Shown: positions 38,031 to 46,965 of the stretch, in pieces | Layout of the letters: the number at the start of each line of letters is the position of its first letter | Position numbering within the stretch: position 1 is the stretch's first letter | Assembly: GCF_036188265.1 (NCBI RefSeq) | Contig: NZ_CP108093.1 | Span: 744,001 to 808,000, forward strand | DNA length: 64,000 nucleotides | From: Streptomyces sp. NBC_00247 | GTDB lineage: Bacteria > Actinomycetota > Actinomycetes > Streptomycetales > Streptomycetaceae | Direction of reading: 5' to 3' | The notes under the pieces: model-generated | What the model was told of the DNA's origin: nothing | Database searches by the model: none | The model's input: only the letters and a program-made list of their open reading frames with translations | Position numbers and translations under genes: made by a program

Positions 38031-38536
38031 CTACAGCGAGGGCGTGGCGGACGCTTCCGCACAGGGGTACTGGGCCCTGATCTGAGTTTCGGTCATCACC
38101 TCGCTCCGATGAGTCATGTACTCGTCGGGGCCCAGGGTCGCCGACCGAAGCCGTCCAAGGTCCACCGCCCCCTCCTCGCTGGTGGATCCGAAAGCCTCAG
38201 GGGTGTACCGCGCCAGGACGTAGTACATGTTGGGAAGCGCTCGGGCCAACGGCTTCCGCTCCGTGGCGAAGCTCCGCGCACTGCCCACCGTGAAGGCGCC
38301 CTCCCGCGCCTCCTGCGTCCTTGGACCGGTGGCCTCCCACAGGGTCACGAACCGTCCCCGCGACCCTCACCCTTCACTCTCACCGCCACCTCGACCGACT
38401 GGATCGAGACCCCGGGGCAGACAGGCATGACGACTACCAGTTCACCGTTCTCCATCCGGTATCCGGTTTCAGCGGGGTCCGGGGGCGTTGTCGTACACGC
38501 CGTCGACAGAATCGTCGCGCTGAGAACGAGCACCAA
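38031..38536 (-). pseudogene. Frameshifted lipoprotein gene
   Basis: Two adjoining frames look like one protein. The upstream part (38345-38536) has a signal with lipobox, LVLSATILSTACTTTPPDPA, then ENGELVVVMPVCPGVSIQSV. The downstream part (38031-38348) continues TLWEATGPRTQEAREGAFTV to a normal end, EYMTHRSEVMTETQIRAQYP. They meet at a GTGA overlap, so either a one-base frameshift split the gene or two coupled genes remain. The start codon is unclear because the 5' end abuts the RHS remnant. Function unknown. Confidence 0.55.
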
Positions 38537-38544
38537 CGCACGTA

Positions 38545-39190
38545 CATGCCGGTCGGGTCCGCCAGCGTCACGGGGTTGTTCTCGGCGTACGAGTACCCGT
38601 TGAGCGATGGGGGTTTGCCCGTCTCCAACAGCGGGTCCGCGCTGAGGAAGCGCCCTGTGGCCGGGTCGAACTCACGGGCCCCGATGCGCGATTGGGCTCG
38701 TCTGTGATCTTCAGGACGTTGCCCGCGTCGTCGTACGTGTAGGTGAGGCCCTGGGGTTTGCAGGGCGCCGTCTGCGGGGTGGTGACGTAGGAGCGGAGCA
38801 GTCGGTCGGTGCCCGGTTCGTAGTCGAAGTTGAGGTCGGTCTTCTTGCTGCCCGTGGCGGACGACACGGCGAGGCTCAGCAGTTGGGGCTGCCCCTGCGC
38901 GCTGTAGCTCGCGCTCTGCAGATAGCCGGAGGTGCCGGAGTAGACGGACGTGGGCTGGCCCGTCGCGGTGTACTTCGTCTGGATCGTCTCGGCGGGAAGT
39001 CCCCCGGCCGCGGGTTCCGTGGTGGACGCCACTGTGCCGTCGGGGTTGTAGGCCGTGTCGGAGGTGTACGTGGCCGCGGCGGATTTCGACGTGACGAGCG
39101 GGTCCGAGGCCGCGAGGGAAATCTGTGACCTGGTCGCCCGGTAGAGGTTGTCGTAGCTGACGACGGTACGGCTGTAACTCCTCACACCGC
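38545..39190 (-). pseudogene. RHS/YD-repeat gene remnant with internal deletion
   Basis: One frame encodes YD-repeat sequence (YDNLYRATRSQISLAASDPL, YTYDDAGNVLKITDEPNRAS). Near 38690 it shifts directly into the conserved end of the RHS core in another frame, AREFDPATGRFLSADPLLET and GYSYAENNPVTLADPTGM. The stretch that normally separates these motifs is missing, as is the 5' bulk of the gene and the variable C-terminal toxin tip. RHS proteins are secreted polymorphic-toxin carriers; this is a decayed one. Confidence 0.75.
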
Positions 39191-39782
39191 GTACTCCAAC
39201 GGGAGGGGAGTCAACGATCGATCGGACACCCTCGTCAAGGAGTGGCCTGACTTCCACCAGAGGTTTGTCGGCGATCACCCCCGAAGAACAACCTGTATGC
39301 CGAGATTCGCACCTCGCCCCATCCACCTCCGCTCACTACGGAGTGCCACCGGGGCGGCGAGGTCATCCTCTCGACACCTCCACCAAATCCCTCAGATCAT
39401 CCGATCTTCGCACCCATTCGGAACCCGTCCTCCCGGTTCCAATACCACCAGCGACAACGTATCGAAGTGACACGCATCACACAGTAAACACATGGGTTTC
39501 GGCCACCCGAACCGAAAGCGAACAGACAGCGCAGGGGAAGCGAACAGAGGAACGGGCCTTCGTCGTGCATCCCCACGACGACGACCCGTTCTCCGTCAAC
39601 GGCACCTTCCGGTACTTCGGTTGGGCAACGCCCCCTCTGCCTTTCGGCGGGTTCACCGGCATACAGCTGACCTTCTCCCCGCGCGGGCCGGAGCCCGGAA
39701 GACGTCCGGGTTCCGGGCGCGCGGGAGGTGATCACCGGCTGCTGGCCGGCCGGGGTGTCCGGGGTTGATCCACCGGGCCCCC
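39191..39782. other. Non-coding interval with a CATCCC-loop hairpin
   Basis: No convincing gene. The clearest structure is TCGTCGTG-CATCCC-CACGACGA (39560-39581), a perfect 8-bp stem. The sequence around it resembles 4889-4920 next to the left gene remnant. Short open frames on both strands here lack recognisable domains. Confidence 0.4.
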
Positions 39783-40646
39783 TCAGGGCAACAGGGGTCC
39801 AGGTCCGGCCGCGGAGACTTCCACGGCCTCCGTCTTCGGGTTGCGGCGCTGGCGCTTGGCCATCCAGGTGGCGAACCACGAGAGGAGCATGCACATCCCG
39901 ATGTAGATGGGGGAGATCACCATCACGACCGGGATGAACGGCAGGTCGTAGTCGAGGTTCGAGGCGATGAGCTTCCCCGCGTGCAGGAACTCCTCGTAGG
40001 TGATCAGGTATCCGAGCGAGGTGTCCTTCAGGGCCACCACGAGCTGGCTGATGATGGTCGGCATCATGGCGCGTACCGCCTGGGGCGCGAGCACGGAGGC
40101 CGTGACCTGCGTCTTGCGCATCCCCAGCGCGTACGCCGCCTCCCGCTGGCCGCGCTCCACGGAGTTGATGCCGGTACGGAACACCTCGGCGAGTACCGAC
40201 CCGTTGTAGAGGGTCAGTCCGGCGACCAGCGCGGGCAGCGGCTGGACCTTCAGCGCCACGAAGATGAAGAAGATCATCACCAGCACGGGCATGGCCCGGA
40301 AGAACTCGACCAGCAGGGTGGCGATCCAGCGGACCGGCCGGTGCACGGAGAGCCGGCCGACGGCCAGGACCGCGCCGAGTGCCAGCGAGAGCACCGCCGC
40401 GTACCCGAACGCCTTGAGGGTGTTGCCCAGGCCCCGCAGCAGCAGCTCCTGGATTCCCTTGTAGGTGAAGGGGTTCCACTTGGCGGCGGCGAACTGGCCG
40501 GTGTCGATCAGGAGATAGACGATCCAGCCGACGAGGGCGGCCACCAGGATCGTGGCGGCGACGCCGTAGAGGAAGTGCCGCTTGCGGGCTTCGGGGCCCG
40601 GGATGTCGTAGAGCGCGGTGGCGGCGGGCACGGCGTGGGTGGTCAT
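39783..40646 (-). CDS. gluD: Glutamate/amino-acid ABC transporter permease
   Basis: A 287-residue HisM/GltK-type permease with about five helices and the EAA loop QREAAYALGMRKTQVTASVL; AMPVLVMIFFIFVALKVQPL is typical of polar amino-acid permeases. ATG at 40646 overlaps gluC by four bases. Last gene of the gluABCD operon; the Lys/Arg-rich tail AKRQRRNPKTEAVEV is usual for actinobacterial GluD. Confidence 0.88.
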   Translation of the reverse strand: MTTHAVPAATALYDIPGPEARKRHFLYGVAATILVAALVGWIVYLLIDTGQFAAAKWNPFTYKGIQELLLRGLGNTLKAFGYAAVLSLALGAVLAVGRLSVHRPVRWIATLLVEFFRAMPVLVMIFFIFVALKVQPLPALVAGLTLYNGSVLAEVFRTGINSVERGQREAAYALGMRKTQVTASVLAPQAVRAMMPTIISQLVVALKDTSLGYLITYEEFLHAGKLIASNLDYDLPFIPVVMVISPIYIGMCMLLSWFATWMAKRQRRNPKTEAVEVSAAGPGPLLP

Positions 40647-41287
40647 CGCGTCACTCCCCAGCGCTTCTCCAGCACGGTGAAGAGCGCGCTGATGGACAGG
40701 GTGATGATGAGGTAGCCGACGGCGATCCAGACGAAGGTCCAGATGATGCTGTAGCCGAGCTCGTTGAGGGTCTTGTAGGTGCCGAGCAGCTCGGTGACGC
40801 TGAAGGCGCCGGCGATGGCCGAGTTCTTGGCGAGCGCGATGAGTGTGGAGCCGACCGGCGGGATCACGGAGCGGAACGCCTGCGGCAGCACCACCGTGTT
40901 CAGCGTCTGCCCGAAGGACATTCCGAGGCTCCGGGCCGCCTCCCCCTGGCCGGTGGGCACGGTGTTGATGCCGGAGCGCAGTACCTCGCAGATGAACGCC
41001 GAGGTGTAGCAGCCGAGCGCCAGGACGGCGAAGACGTCGAACGGCAGGACGAGGCCGAAGCGCGGCAGGCCGAGGAGGACGGCGAAGAACAGCAGGGTGA
41101 GCGGGGTGTTGCGCAGCACCGTCACCCAGACGGTGCCGACGAGCCGGAGCGAGCCGACCGGCGCGACCCGGAACGAGGCCATGACGAAGCCGAGCACCAG
41201 GGCCAGGAGCGAGGCGAAGACCGTGAGTTCGAGGGTGCCGAGGAACCCTTTGCCGTAGAGCGAGAAGTTCTCTGTCAGTACGTCCAT
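40643..41287 (-). CDS. gluC: Glutamate/amino-acid ABC transporter permease
   Basis: A 214-residue permease of the HisM family: LRNTPLTLLFFAVLLGLPRF and the EAA loop GQGEAARSLGMSFGQTLNTV. It partners GluD in the membrane. The gene starts 13 bases after gluB stops. Confidence 0.88.
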   Translation of the reverse strand: MDVLTENFSLYGKGFLGTLELTVFASLLALVLGFVMASFRVAPVGSLRLVGTVWVTVLRNTPLTLLFFAVLLGLPRFGLVLPFDVFAVLALGCYTSAFICEVLRSGINTVPTGQGEAARSLGMSFGQTLNTVVLPQAFRSVIPPVGSTLIALAKNSAIAGAFSVTELLGTYKTLNELGYSIIWTFVWIAVGYLIITLSISALFTVLEKRWGVTR

Positions 41288-41300
41288 GGTGGCCGGTCCC

Positions 41301-42212
41301 TCAGTTCGCCGGGTAGCGGTCGATGGGCGGCGGCGTCGGCGCAGGGACTCCGGACAGCCCCAGCGTCGCTTCGAACGCCTTCCTCCAGTTGCCGTTCTTC
41401 TCGTTCTCCTCCAACGCGTCGTTGATCGCGGACCGCAGGGCGTTGTCGCTGCGCGGCACGCCGATGCCGTACGGCTCCTCGGAGAAGGGCTTGCCGACGA
41501 CCTTCATCTCGTCCGGCGCCTTCGCCGCGAAGCCGAGCAGGATCGCGTCGTCCGTGGTGACGACGTCGACCTGGTAGGTCAGCAGGTTGTCGACGCAGAT
41601 GGAGTACGTGTCGTAGGCGACCAGGTCCGCCTTCGGGTAGTCGGCGGCGATGCGCTGGTAGGGGGTGGACCCGGCGGCCGAGCAGACCGTCTTGCCGGCC
41701 AGGTCCTCGGGACCGTGGATGTCGTTCTCGTCGGTGCGCACCAGCAGCCCCTGTCCGGCCATGAAGTACGGGCCGGCGAATCCGACGAGCTTCTTGCGCA
41801 TGTCGTTGATGGTGTAGGTGCCGACGTAGTAGTCGATCTGGCCGTTCTGCAGGGCGGTTTCGCGGTTGGCCGAGGCGATGGTCTTGAACTGGATCTCCTT
41901 CGGACCGAAGCCGAGATAGGCCGCCACCATCGTGGCGATCTCGATGTCGAAGCCGGAGTAGATCCCGGTGGCCGGGTCCTTCTCGCCGAGGTAGGGCTGG
42001 TCCTCCTTGGCGCCGATGACCAGCCGTCCGCGCCGTTCGGCCGCGGTCCAGGTCTTCGACGCGGGGAGCCGGAAGCCGGTGTTCACCGTGTAGTGCGGCA
42101 ACGCGTCGGCCTTGGGTCCCTTGACCGGCGGGCTGCCCTCCTTGCCGCACCCGGCGGCGAGCGTCGCCAGCACAAGGCCGACCAGCAGTGCGGTGATCTT
42201 CTTCGTACGCAA
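41301..42212 (-). CDS. gluB: Glutamate-type ABC transporter binding lipoprotein
   Basis: A 303-residue family-3 solute-binding lipoprotein: signal KKITALLVGLVLATLAAGCG with lipobox LAAGC, then RRGRLVIGAKEDQPYLGEKD and IYSGFDIEIATMVAAYLGFG. It captures glutamate or a related polar amino acid outside the cell. TTG at 42212 is chosen as start because GGGAGGCTC lies just upstream and it begins directly with the basic signal-peptide N-region. Confidence 0.88.
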   Translation of the reverse strand: MRTKKITALLVGLVLATLAAGCGKEGSPPVKGPKADALPHYTVNTGFRLPASKTWTAAERRGRLVIGAKEDQPYLGEKDPATGIYSGFDIEIATMVAAYLGFGPKEIQFKTIASANRETALQNGQIDYYVGTYTINDMRKKLVGFAGPYFMAGQGLLVRTDENDIHGPEDLAGKTVCSAAGSTPYQRIAADYPKADLVAYDTYSICVDNLLTYQVDVVTTDDAILLGFAAKAPDEMKVVGKPFSEEPYGIGVPRSDNALRSAINDALEENEKNGNWRKAFEATLGLSGVPAPTPPPIDRYPAN

Positions 42213-42226
42213 CGCGGAGCCTCCCG

Positions 42227-42970
42227 TCAGTGCTTGAGGATCTTGGACAGGAAGTCCTTGGCGCGGTCGCTCTCGGGCGCGGTGAAGAAGTCCTCCGGAG
42301 TGCGGTCCTCGACGATGAGTCCGTCCGCCATGAAGACGACCCGGTTCGCGGCGGAACGGGCGAAGCCCATCTCGTGGGTGACGACGACCATGGTCATTCC
42401 GTCCCGCGCCAGCTGCCGCATGACCTCCAGCACCTCGTTGATCATCTCCGGGTCGAGCGCCGAGGTGGGCTCGTCGAAGAGGAGGGCCTTGGGGTCCATG
42501 GCGAGTGCGCGGGCGATGGCCACGCGCTGCTGCTGTCCTCCGGAGAGCTGCGCGGGGAACTTGTCGGCGTGCGCGGCGAGCCCCACGCGCTCCAGTAGTT
42601 CCCTGGAACGGGCGTCGGCCACCTGCTTCTTCCGCCCGCGCACCTTCATCTGCGCGAGGGAGACGTTGGCCAGCACGGTCTTGTGCGCGAACAGGTTGAA
42701 CGACTGGAAGACCATGCCGACTTCGGCCCTGAGCCGCGCCAGTCCCTTGCCCTCCTCGGGGAGCGGCTTCCCGTCGATGGTGATCCGGCCCGACTCGATC
42801 GTCTCCAGCCGGTTGATCGCACGGCAGAGCGTGGATTTCCCGGAGCCGGAGGGGCCGATGACCACCACCACCTCCCCGCGGCCGACGGTGAGATTGATGT
42901 CCCGCAGAACGTGCAACTCTCCGAAGTGCTTGTTGACGTCCCGCAGATCGATCAACGGATCGACGGCCAT
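42227..42970 (-). CDS. gluA: Glutamate-type ABC transporter ATPase
   Basis: A 247-residue ATPase of the polar amino-acid class: Walker [22 protein letters not shown]-loop [10 protein letters not shown], signature [20 protein letters not shown], Walker [17 protein letters not shown], switch His in [11 protein letters not shown] at 42970 begins MAVDPLIDL; an in-frame ATG at 43024 would add 18 residues without a clear ribosome site. First gene of the operon. Confidence 0.93.
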   Translation of the reverse strand: MAVDPLIDLRDVNKHFGELHVLRDINLTVGRGEVVVVIGPSGSGKSTLCRAINRLETIESGRITIDGKPLPEEGKGLARLRAEVGMVFQSFNLFAHKTVLANVSLAQMKVRGRKKQVADARSRELLERVGLAAHADKFPAQLSGGQQQRVAIARALAMDPKALLFDEPTSALDPEMINEVLEVMRQLARDGMTMVVVTHEMGFARSAANRVVFMADGLIVEDRTPEDFFTAPESDRAKDFLSKILKH

Positions 42971-43118
42971 ACGCTGCCCTGCCCATGTGTCGCTGTGTGT
43001 CGGCTCAGCGGAAACTATCCGCATGGGTAAGGGACTTCACGCCCGACACGCAAACAGGGCAAAAGGCTGTTTATCTAGGTGGTCTCCGGCGGACCGGAGG
43101 CCGGACACCACCCGGACG

Positions 43119-43559
43119 TCATTCCTCGGCCGCCTCCGCGTACACCTGGGACAGCTCGGGACTGCCGTAGACCGCCCAGTCCAGGCCCGCCCCGACGACG
43201 TCGATCTCCCGCCCGGAGGCCAGCAGCACGACGGGCTGCCCGCTCGGCCAGATGTCCCACCGGGCGCCCGGCACGGTCCGTACGAGCACGGTGCCGAGGT
43301 AGAGGCCCGCGTCGTTCCCCATCCACGGCACCTCCTCCGGATCGTCGCGCCAGCGCGGCGGCAGCTGGTCGAGCGCGGTCAACGAGCCCGGGGTGTCGTC
43401 CAGTTCGAGGCCGCCGCTCTCCGCGCGGACGCGCAGCAGCTCGCACTCCGCGAGAACTTCCGCGAGGCCGGCGGGGTCGGTCGCCGCGGTCTCCGCCAGC
43501 GTCACCGCGCGCGTACCGCCTTGACGCTTGCGCCAGTTGTCCAAGAAGGGGATGTTCAC
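43119..43559 (-). CDS. Conserved actinobacterial protein (DUF6278-like)
   Basis: About 146 residues from GTG at 43559: VNIPFLDNWRKRQGGTRAVT, ... LDDTPGSLTALDQLPPRWRD, NDAGLYLGTVLVRTVPGARW, ending ELSQVYAEAAEE. I recognise this as a streptomycete family of unknown function often annotated DUF6278. Soluble, no signal peptide. It diverges from the SDR gene at 43670. The open frame extends upstream, but that part is Arg/Pro-rich and non-native. Confidence 0.7.
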   Translation of the reverse strand: MNIPFLDNWRKRQGGTRAVTLAETAATDPAGLAEVLAECELLRVRAESGGLELDDTPGSLTALDQLPPRWRDDPEEVPWMGNDAGLYLGTVLVRTVPGARWDIWPSGQPVVLLASGREIDVVGAGLDWAVYGSPELSQVYAEAAEE

Positions 43560-43669
43560 CCCACAAGGGTCGCACTTTCGTCCCCCCGTACGCCACAGGG
43601 CGCGCGCCACGCGACAAGGGCGTGGCACCCGGCCCGGGAGGGGCACCGGCCGCTCCGTAAGCTGCCGGG

Positions 43670-44449
43670 ATGAGCACACAGGACTATCTCTCCGGACTCT
43701 TCTCCCTGGAAGGCAGGACCGCCCTCGTCACCGGGGGCAGCTCCGGCATCGGCCGGGCGATCACGGAGGCGCTCGCCCGCGCGGGTGCCGAGGTGACCGT
43801 CGTGGCCCGCCGCGAGGCCGAACTGAAGGCGACCGTGGACGAGTTGACCGAGGCAGGCTGCCGCGCCGGCTGGGTGAGCGCGGACCTCGCCACGACCGAA
43901 GGGGTCCGGCGGGCGGCCGACGCCGCGGTCGCGCGGTCCGGGGAACCGGACATCGTGGTGAACTGCGCCGGGATCAACCTGCGTCCGCCGATGGGCGAGC
44001 TGGGCGAGGACGTCTGGGACACCACGATGGCGATCAACCTCAAGGCCCCTTATCTGCTCGGCGAGCGGTTCGGGCCGGGGATGGCGGAGCGCGGGTACGG
44101 GAGGCTCATCCACATCTCCTCGCAGCAGGCGCACCGCGCCTTCGTGAACAGCGGGGCGTACGGCGTCTCCAAGGGCGGACTGGAGTCGCTGGCCCGGTCC
44201 CAGGCGGAGGCGTGGTCGCGGCACGGGGTCACGGCGAACACCCTCGTCCCCGGCTTCGTGATGACCCCGCTGAACGCCCGGCTCTCCTCGGACCCGGAGA
44301 AGGTGGCGGCGCTGGCCGCCCGCACCATGGTGGGGCGCAACGGGCTGGCCGAGGACTTCGCCGCCGCCGCGGTGTTCCTGGCCGGTCCCGGCTCGGCGTA
44401 CGTGACCGGGCAGTCGCTCTTCGTGGACGGCGGGCTCTCCGTCCACTGA
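43670..44449 (+). CDS. Short-chain dehydrogenase/reductase
   Basis: A 259-residue SDR: cofactor loop ALVTGGSSGIGRAITEALAR, NCAG in VVNCAGINLRPPM, catalytic Ser-Tyr-Lys in HISSQQAHRAFVNSGAYGVS with the following K, and the C-terminal AYVTGQSLFVDGGLSVH. A Ser/Arg-type pocket after strand 2 (VARREAELKATV) suggests NADP(H). Substrate unknown (gluconate 5-dehydrogenase-like enzymes are among the closest types). ATG at 43670. Confidence 0.9.
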   Translation: MSTQDYLSGLFSLEGRTALVTGGSSGIGRAITEALARAGAEVTVVARREAELKATVDELTEAGCRAGWVSADLATTEGVRRAADAAVARSGEPDIVVNCAGINLRPPMGELGEDVWDTTMAINLKAPYLLGERFGPGMAERGYGRLIHISSQQAHRAFVNSGAYGVSKGGLESLARSQAEAWSRHGVTANTLVPGFVMTPLNARLSSDPEKVAALAARTMVGRNGLAEDFAAAAVFLAGPGSAYVTGQSLFVDGGLSVH

Positions 44450-44460
44450 GGCGGGTGCTC

Positions 44461-44540
44461 GGGTGCTCGGATGGTCGGGTGCTCGGATGGTCGGGTGCTC
44501 GGATGGTCGGGTGCTCGGATGGTCGGGTGCTCGGATGGTC
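44461..44540. repeat. Five exact 16-bp tandem repeats
   Basis: GGGTGCTCGGATGGTC repeats five times without change, 11 bases after the SDR stop codon, with a partial copy before it (GGGTGCTCG from 44453). Perfect copies suggest recent expansion by slippage. Confidence 0.95.
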
Positions 44541-44571
44541 GCGGGGGCGTCCACCGTGCGAACACCCCCGC
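44541..44571. terminator. GC hairpin between convergent genes
   Basis: GCGGGGG (44541-44547) pairs with CCCCCGC (44565-44571), continued imperfectly by CGT/ACA, between the SDR and the converging Clp-N gene. Confidence 0.5.
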
Positions 44572-44578
44572 GAGCGGG

Positions 44579-45328
44579 TCAGGCGCCGGGCCGGTTCCGG
44601 GTGGCCCCGGTGGCGGCCGCGACCATGGCTTCAGCGGCTGCGGACGCGTGCTGCTTGTCGATCCCGAGGCCGGTGAGCACCCCGTCGCCGCCCTCGTGCT
44701 CCAGCAGGGCCAGCAGGATGTGCTCGGTTCCCACGTAGGCGTGGCCCAGCCTGAGGGCCTCGCGGAAGGTGAGCTCCAGGACCTTGCGGGAGCCGGCGTC
44801 GTACGGGATCAGCTCGGGAACCTCGTCGGCGGCGGGCGGGAGCACGGCGAGGGCCGCGGCGCGCACGGCTTCCGGGGTGACGCCCCGCGCCGCGATCACC
44901 CGGGCGCCGACACCTTCGGTGTCGGCGACGAGGCCGAGCACCAGGTGCGCGGGAAGGACCTCGGTGTTCCCGGCGAGGTGGGCCTCGTTGTGGGCGGCGA
45001 CCGCGACGTTCCGGGCCCGGGGGGTGAACCGGGCGAAGCCCTCGTTGGGGTCCGGCTCCGCGGACTCGTCCGGCTTCTTCGGGACGAAGCGCTTCTGCGC
45101 GGCCTGCCGGGTCACCCCCATGCTCCTGCCGATGTCGGTCCAGGAGGCGCCCGAGCGGCGGGCCTGGTCCACGAAGTGGCCGATGAGGTGGTCCGCGACG
45201 TCACCGAGGTGGTCGGCCGCGACGACCGCGCCGGAGAGCTGCTCCAGGGTGTCCGCGTGGGACTTCTTGATGGCCTCGATGAGGTCGTCGAGGCGCACGG
45301 GCGGGTTCACTGATGCCGGTTGCGTCAT
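44579..45328 (-). CDS. HTH protein with Clp N-terminal (peptide/substrate-binding) repeats
   Basis: A 249-residue protein. Residues ~10-85 form a helical region with the HTH-like SGASWTDIGRSMGVTRQAAQ; residues ~95-240 hold two Clp-N repeats (FARFTPRARNVAVAAHNEAH and LELTFREALRLGHAYVGTEH, each followed by LVLGLV/ILLALLEHE). It has no AAA+ ATPase, so it is not a ClpC chaperone but may adapt substrates or regulate. Two GTCAAC dyads immediately upstream suggest autoregulation. ATG at 45328. Confidence 0.88.
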   Translation of the reverse strand: MTQPASVNPPVRLDDLIEAIKKSHADTLEQLSGAVVAADHLGDVADHLIGHFVDQARRSGASWTDIGRSMGVTRQAAQKRFVPKKPDESAEPDPNEGFARFTPRARNVAVAAHNEAHLAGNTEVLPAHLVLGLVADTEGVGARVIAARGVTPEAVRAAALAVLPPAADEVPELIPYDAGSRKVLELTFREALRLGHAYVGTEHILLALLEHEGGDGVLTGLGIDKQHASAAAEAMVAAATGATRNRPGA

Positions 45329-45330
45329 AT

Positions 45331-45376
45331 GTCAACCTTAAGTTGACACTCCGGAGAGTGTCAACCTTCGGTTGTC
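45331..45376 (-). promoter_or_regulatory. Two-dyad operator and predicted leaderless promoter of the Clp-N/HTH gene
   Basis: GTCAAC-CTTAA-GTTGAC (45331-45347) and GTCAAC-CTTCG-GTTGTC (45360-45376) are two dyads with identical 5-base spacers. The inner halves also form GTTGACACTC-CGGA-GAGTGTCAAC (45342-45365). On the minus strand TTGACA and TAAGGT, 18 bases apart, give a promoter whose start would fall at or next to the ATG at 45328, so the mRNA is probably leaderless. The operator covers both promoter elements. Confidence 0.6.
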
Positions 45377-45442
45377 AGTCGGTGGCGTGTCGACGAGGCC
45401 GCGGCTACCGGGGTACCGGCCTCCGCCCTGCGGACCCGGTCC

Positions 45443-46222
45443 TCAGAACTCCAGGTCCACCACGACCGGGGCGTGGTCCGAGGCACCCTTGCCCTTGCGC
45501 GCCTCGCGGTCGACGTAGGCGTCCTTCACGGCGGCGGCGAACGGGGCGTTGCCGTAGGCGAGGTCGATCCGCATGCCCCTGTTCTTCGGGAAGCGCAGCT
45601 CGCGGTAGTCCCAGAAGGTGAACGGGTGGTCGTACTTCAGAGGGCGCGGCACCACGTCGCTCAGCCCCTGCCCGCGCAGTGCGGCGAGGGCGTCCCGCTC
45701 GGCGGGGGTGACGTGGGTGGCGCCCACGAAGAGCGCCGGGTCCCACACGTCCTCGTCGGTGGGCGCGACGTTGTAATCGCCCAGCACCGCGAAGGGCCGG
45801 GGGCCCGTCGCGTCCGCGGCGACGGCACCGCGCAGCGCCTCCAGCCAGCGCAGCTTGTACGCGTAGTGCTCGTGCGTGACCTCGCGGCCGTTGGGTACGT
45901 AGACGGACCAGAGCCGGACGGGCCCGCAGGTCGCGGAGATCGCCCGGGGCTCCTCCGTACCGTCGTACGCGGGGCCGCCCGGCAGGCCCATGACCACGTC
46001 GTCGAGACCCACGCGGGAGATCAGCGCCACGCCGTTCCATCGACCGGTGGCGTTCACGGCGGATTCGTACCCCAGCTCCCGCAGTTCGTCGGCGGGGAAC
46101 TGCTCGGCCGTGCACTTGGTCTCCTGGACGCACAGCACATCGGTGCCGGTGCTTTCCAGCCAGGCCAGCAGCCTCGGCAGCCGGGCGGTGATCGAGTTGA
46201 CGTTCCACGTGGCGATGCGCAT
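45443..46222 (-). CDS. xthA: Exodeoxyribonuclease III / AP endonuclease
   Basis: A 259-residue EEP-family nuclease for base-excision repair: MRIATWNVNSITARLPRLLA (Asn), LCVQETKCTAEQFP (metal-binding Glu), SVYVPNGR (Tyr region), VLGDYNVAPTDEDVW (Asp/Asn), ending KGKGASDHAPVVVDLEF (SDH His). ATG at 46222 is used because the protein begins at the first beta strand; an upstream in-frame start would add eight residues. Confidence 0.93.
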   Translation of the reverse strand: MRIATWNVNSITARLPRLLAWLESTGTDVLCVQETKCTAEQFPADELRELGYESAVNATGRWNGVALISRVGLDDVVMGLPGGPAYDGTEEPRAISATCGPVRLWSVYVPNGREVTHEHYAYKLRWLEALRGAVAADATGPRPFAVLGDYNVAPTDEDVWDPALFVGATHVTPAERDALAALRGQGLSDVVPRPLKYDHPFTFWDYRELRFPKNRGMRIDLAYGNAPFAAAVKDAYVDREARKGKGASDHAPVVVDLEF

Positions 46223-46304
46223 GGGACCCAACCTAACCGCTGCCACCGACAGTCGCGGACCTGGCCGGCTGGTGGCGGGAGAGCCCTCGAAGCCGGGCGA
46301 GTCC

Positions 46305-46952
46305 TCAGAACCCGGTGTGCTCCCCCGGCGCCATCCGGCCGTGGTCGCTGCCGCCGAGAGCCCCGATCTGGCTGTCGTAGATCGGCCGGGCCAGGTCGGT
46401 GAGCAGGGCGTCGTGGATGTCGATGGCCCGGCGCGGCCCGACCTCGCGGACGTAGTCGATGACCTCCGAGATCTTGCTCCACGGGGCCATCACCGGCAGC
46501 AGCAGGGTGTCGACCGGCTGTTCGGGAACGGTGAGCGCGTCGCCCGGGTGGAAGACCGCGCCGTCGACGAGGAAGCCCACGTTGGTGATGCGCGGGATGT
46601 CGGGGTGGATCACCGCGTGGAGTTCGCCGTGGACCTGGACGTCGAACCCGGCGGCGCTGAAGGTGTCGCCGTGGCCGACGGTGTGCACCCGCCCGGGGAA
46701 AGCCGCCGCCAACTGCTCGGCGACACTGCGCAGTGTCCAGATCCGGGCCGCCGGGTTGGCTTCCAGGGCCGACCTCAGCCGGCCCTCGTCGAAGTGGTCC
46801 GGGTGCTCGTGGGTCACCAGGATGGCGTCGGCGCCGACGGCCTCGTCCTCCCCGGAGAACCCGCCCGGGTCGATGACGAGGGCCTGTCCGTCCTTGTCCA
46901 GGCGGACGCAGGAGTGCCGCTTCTTGGTGAGCGTGAGGGGCGATGCGTTCAT
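46305..46952 (-). CDS. MBL-fold (UlaG-like) metallo-hydrolase
   Basis: A 215-residue metallo-beta-lactamase-fold protein: HSCVRLDKDGQALVIDPGGF, metal site THEHPDHFDEGRL, HAVIHPDIPRI, DGAVFHPGDALTVPEQPVDT. Probable hydrolase of small phosphoesters or lactones; substrate unknown. ATG at 46952 has GGATGGAG upstream; ATG at 46961 is possible. It starts 14 bases after the pcaL stop, so the two are probably co-transcribed. Confidence 0.88.
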   Translation of the reverse strand: MNASPLTLTKKRHSCVRLDKDGQALVIDPGGFSGEDEAVGADAILVTHEHPDHFDEGRLRSALEANPAARIWTLRSVAEQLAAAFPGRVHTVGHGDTFSAAGFDVQVHGELHAVIHPDIPRITNVGFLVDGAVFHPGDALTVPEQPVDTLLLPVMAPWSKISEVIDYVREVGPRRAIDIHDALLTDLARPIYDSQIGALGGSDHGRMAPGEHTGF

Positions 46953-46965
46953 GGTCTCCATCCTG

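Noticed and set aside
37018..38085. 355-codon plus-strand frame
   Set aside because: Low-complexity Arg/Pro/Gly composition, no ribosome site; it only partly overlaps the remnant described at 37690.
39477..39662. Small minus-strand frame (KYRKVPLTENGSSSWGCTTK)
   Set aside because: It runs through the CATCCC-loop hairpin and has no start signal; more likely structured non-coding DNA.
45342..45365. CIRCE heat-shock element
   Set aside because: GTTGACACTC-N4-GAGTGTCAAC lacks the TTAGCACTC core and 9-base spacer of CIRCE; it fits better as a gene-specific operator.
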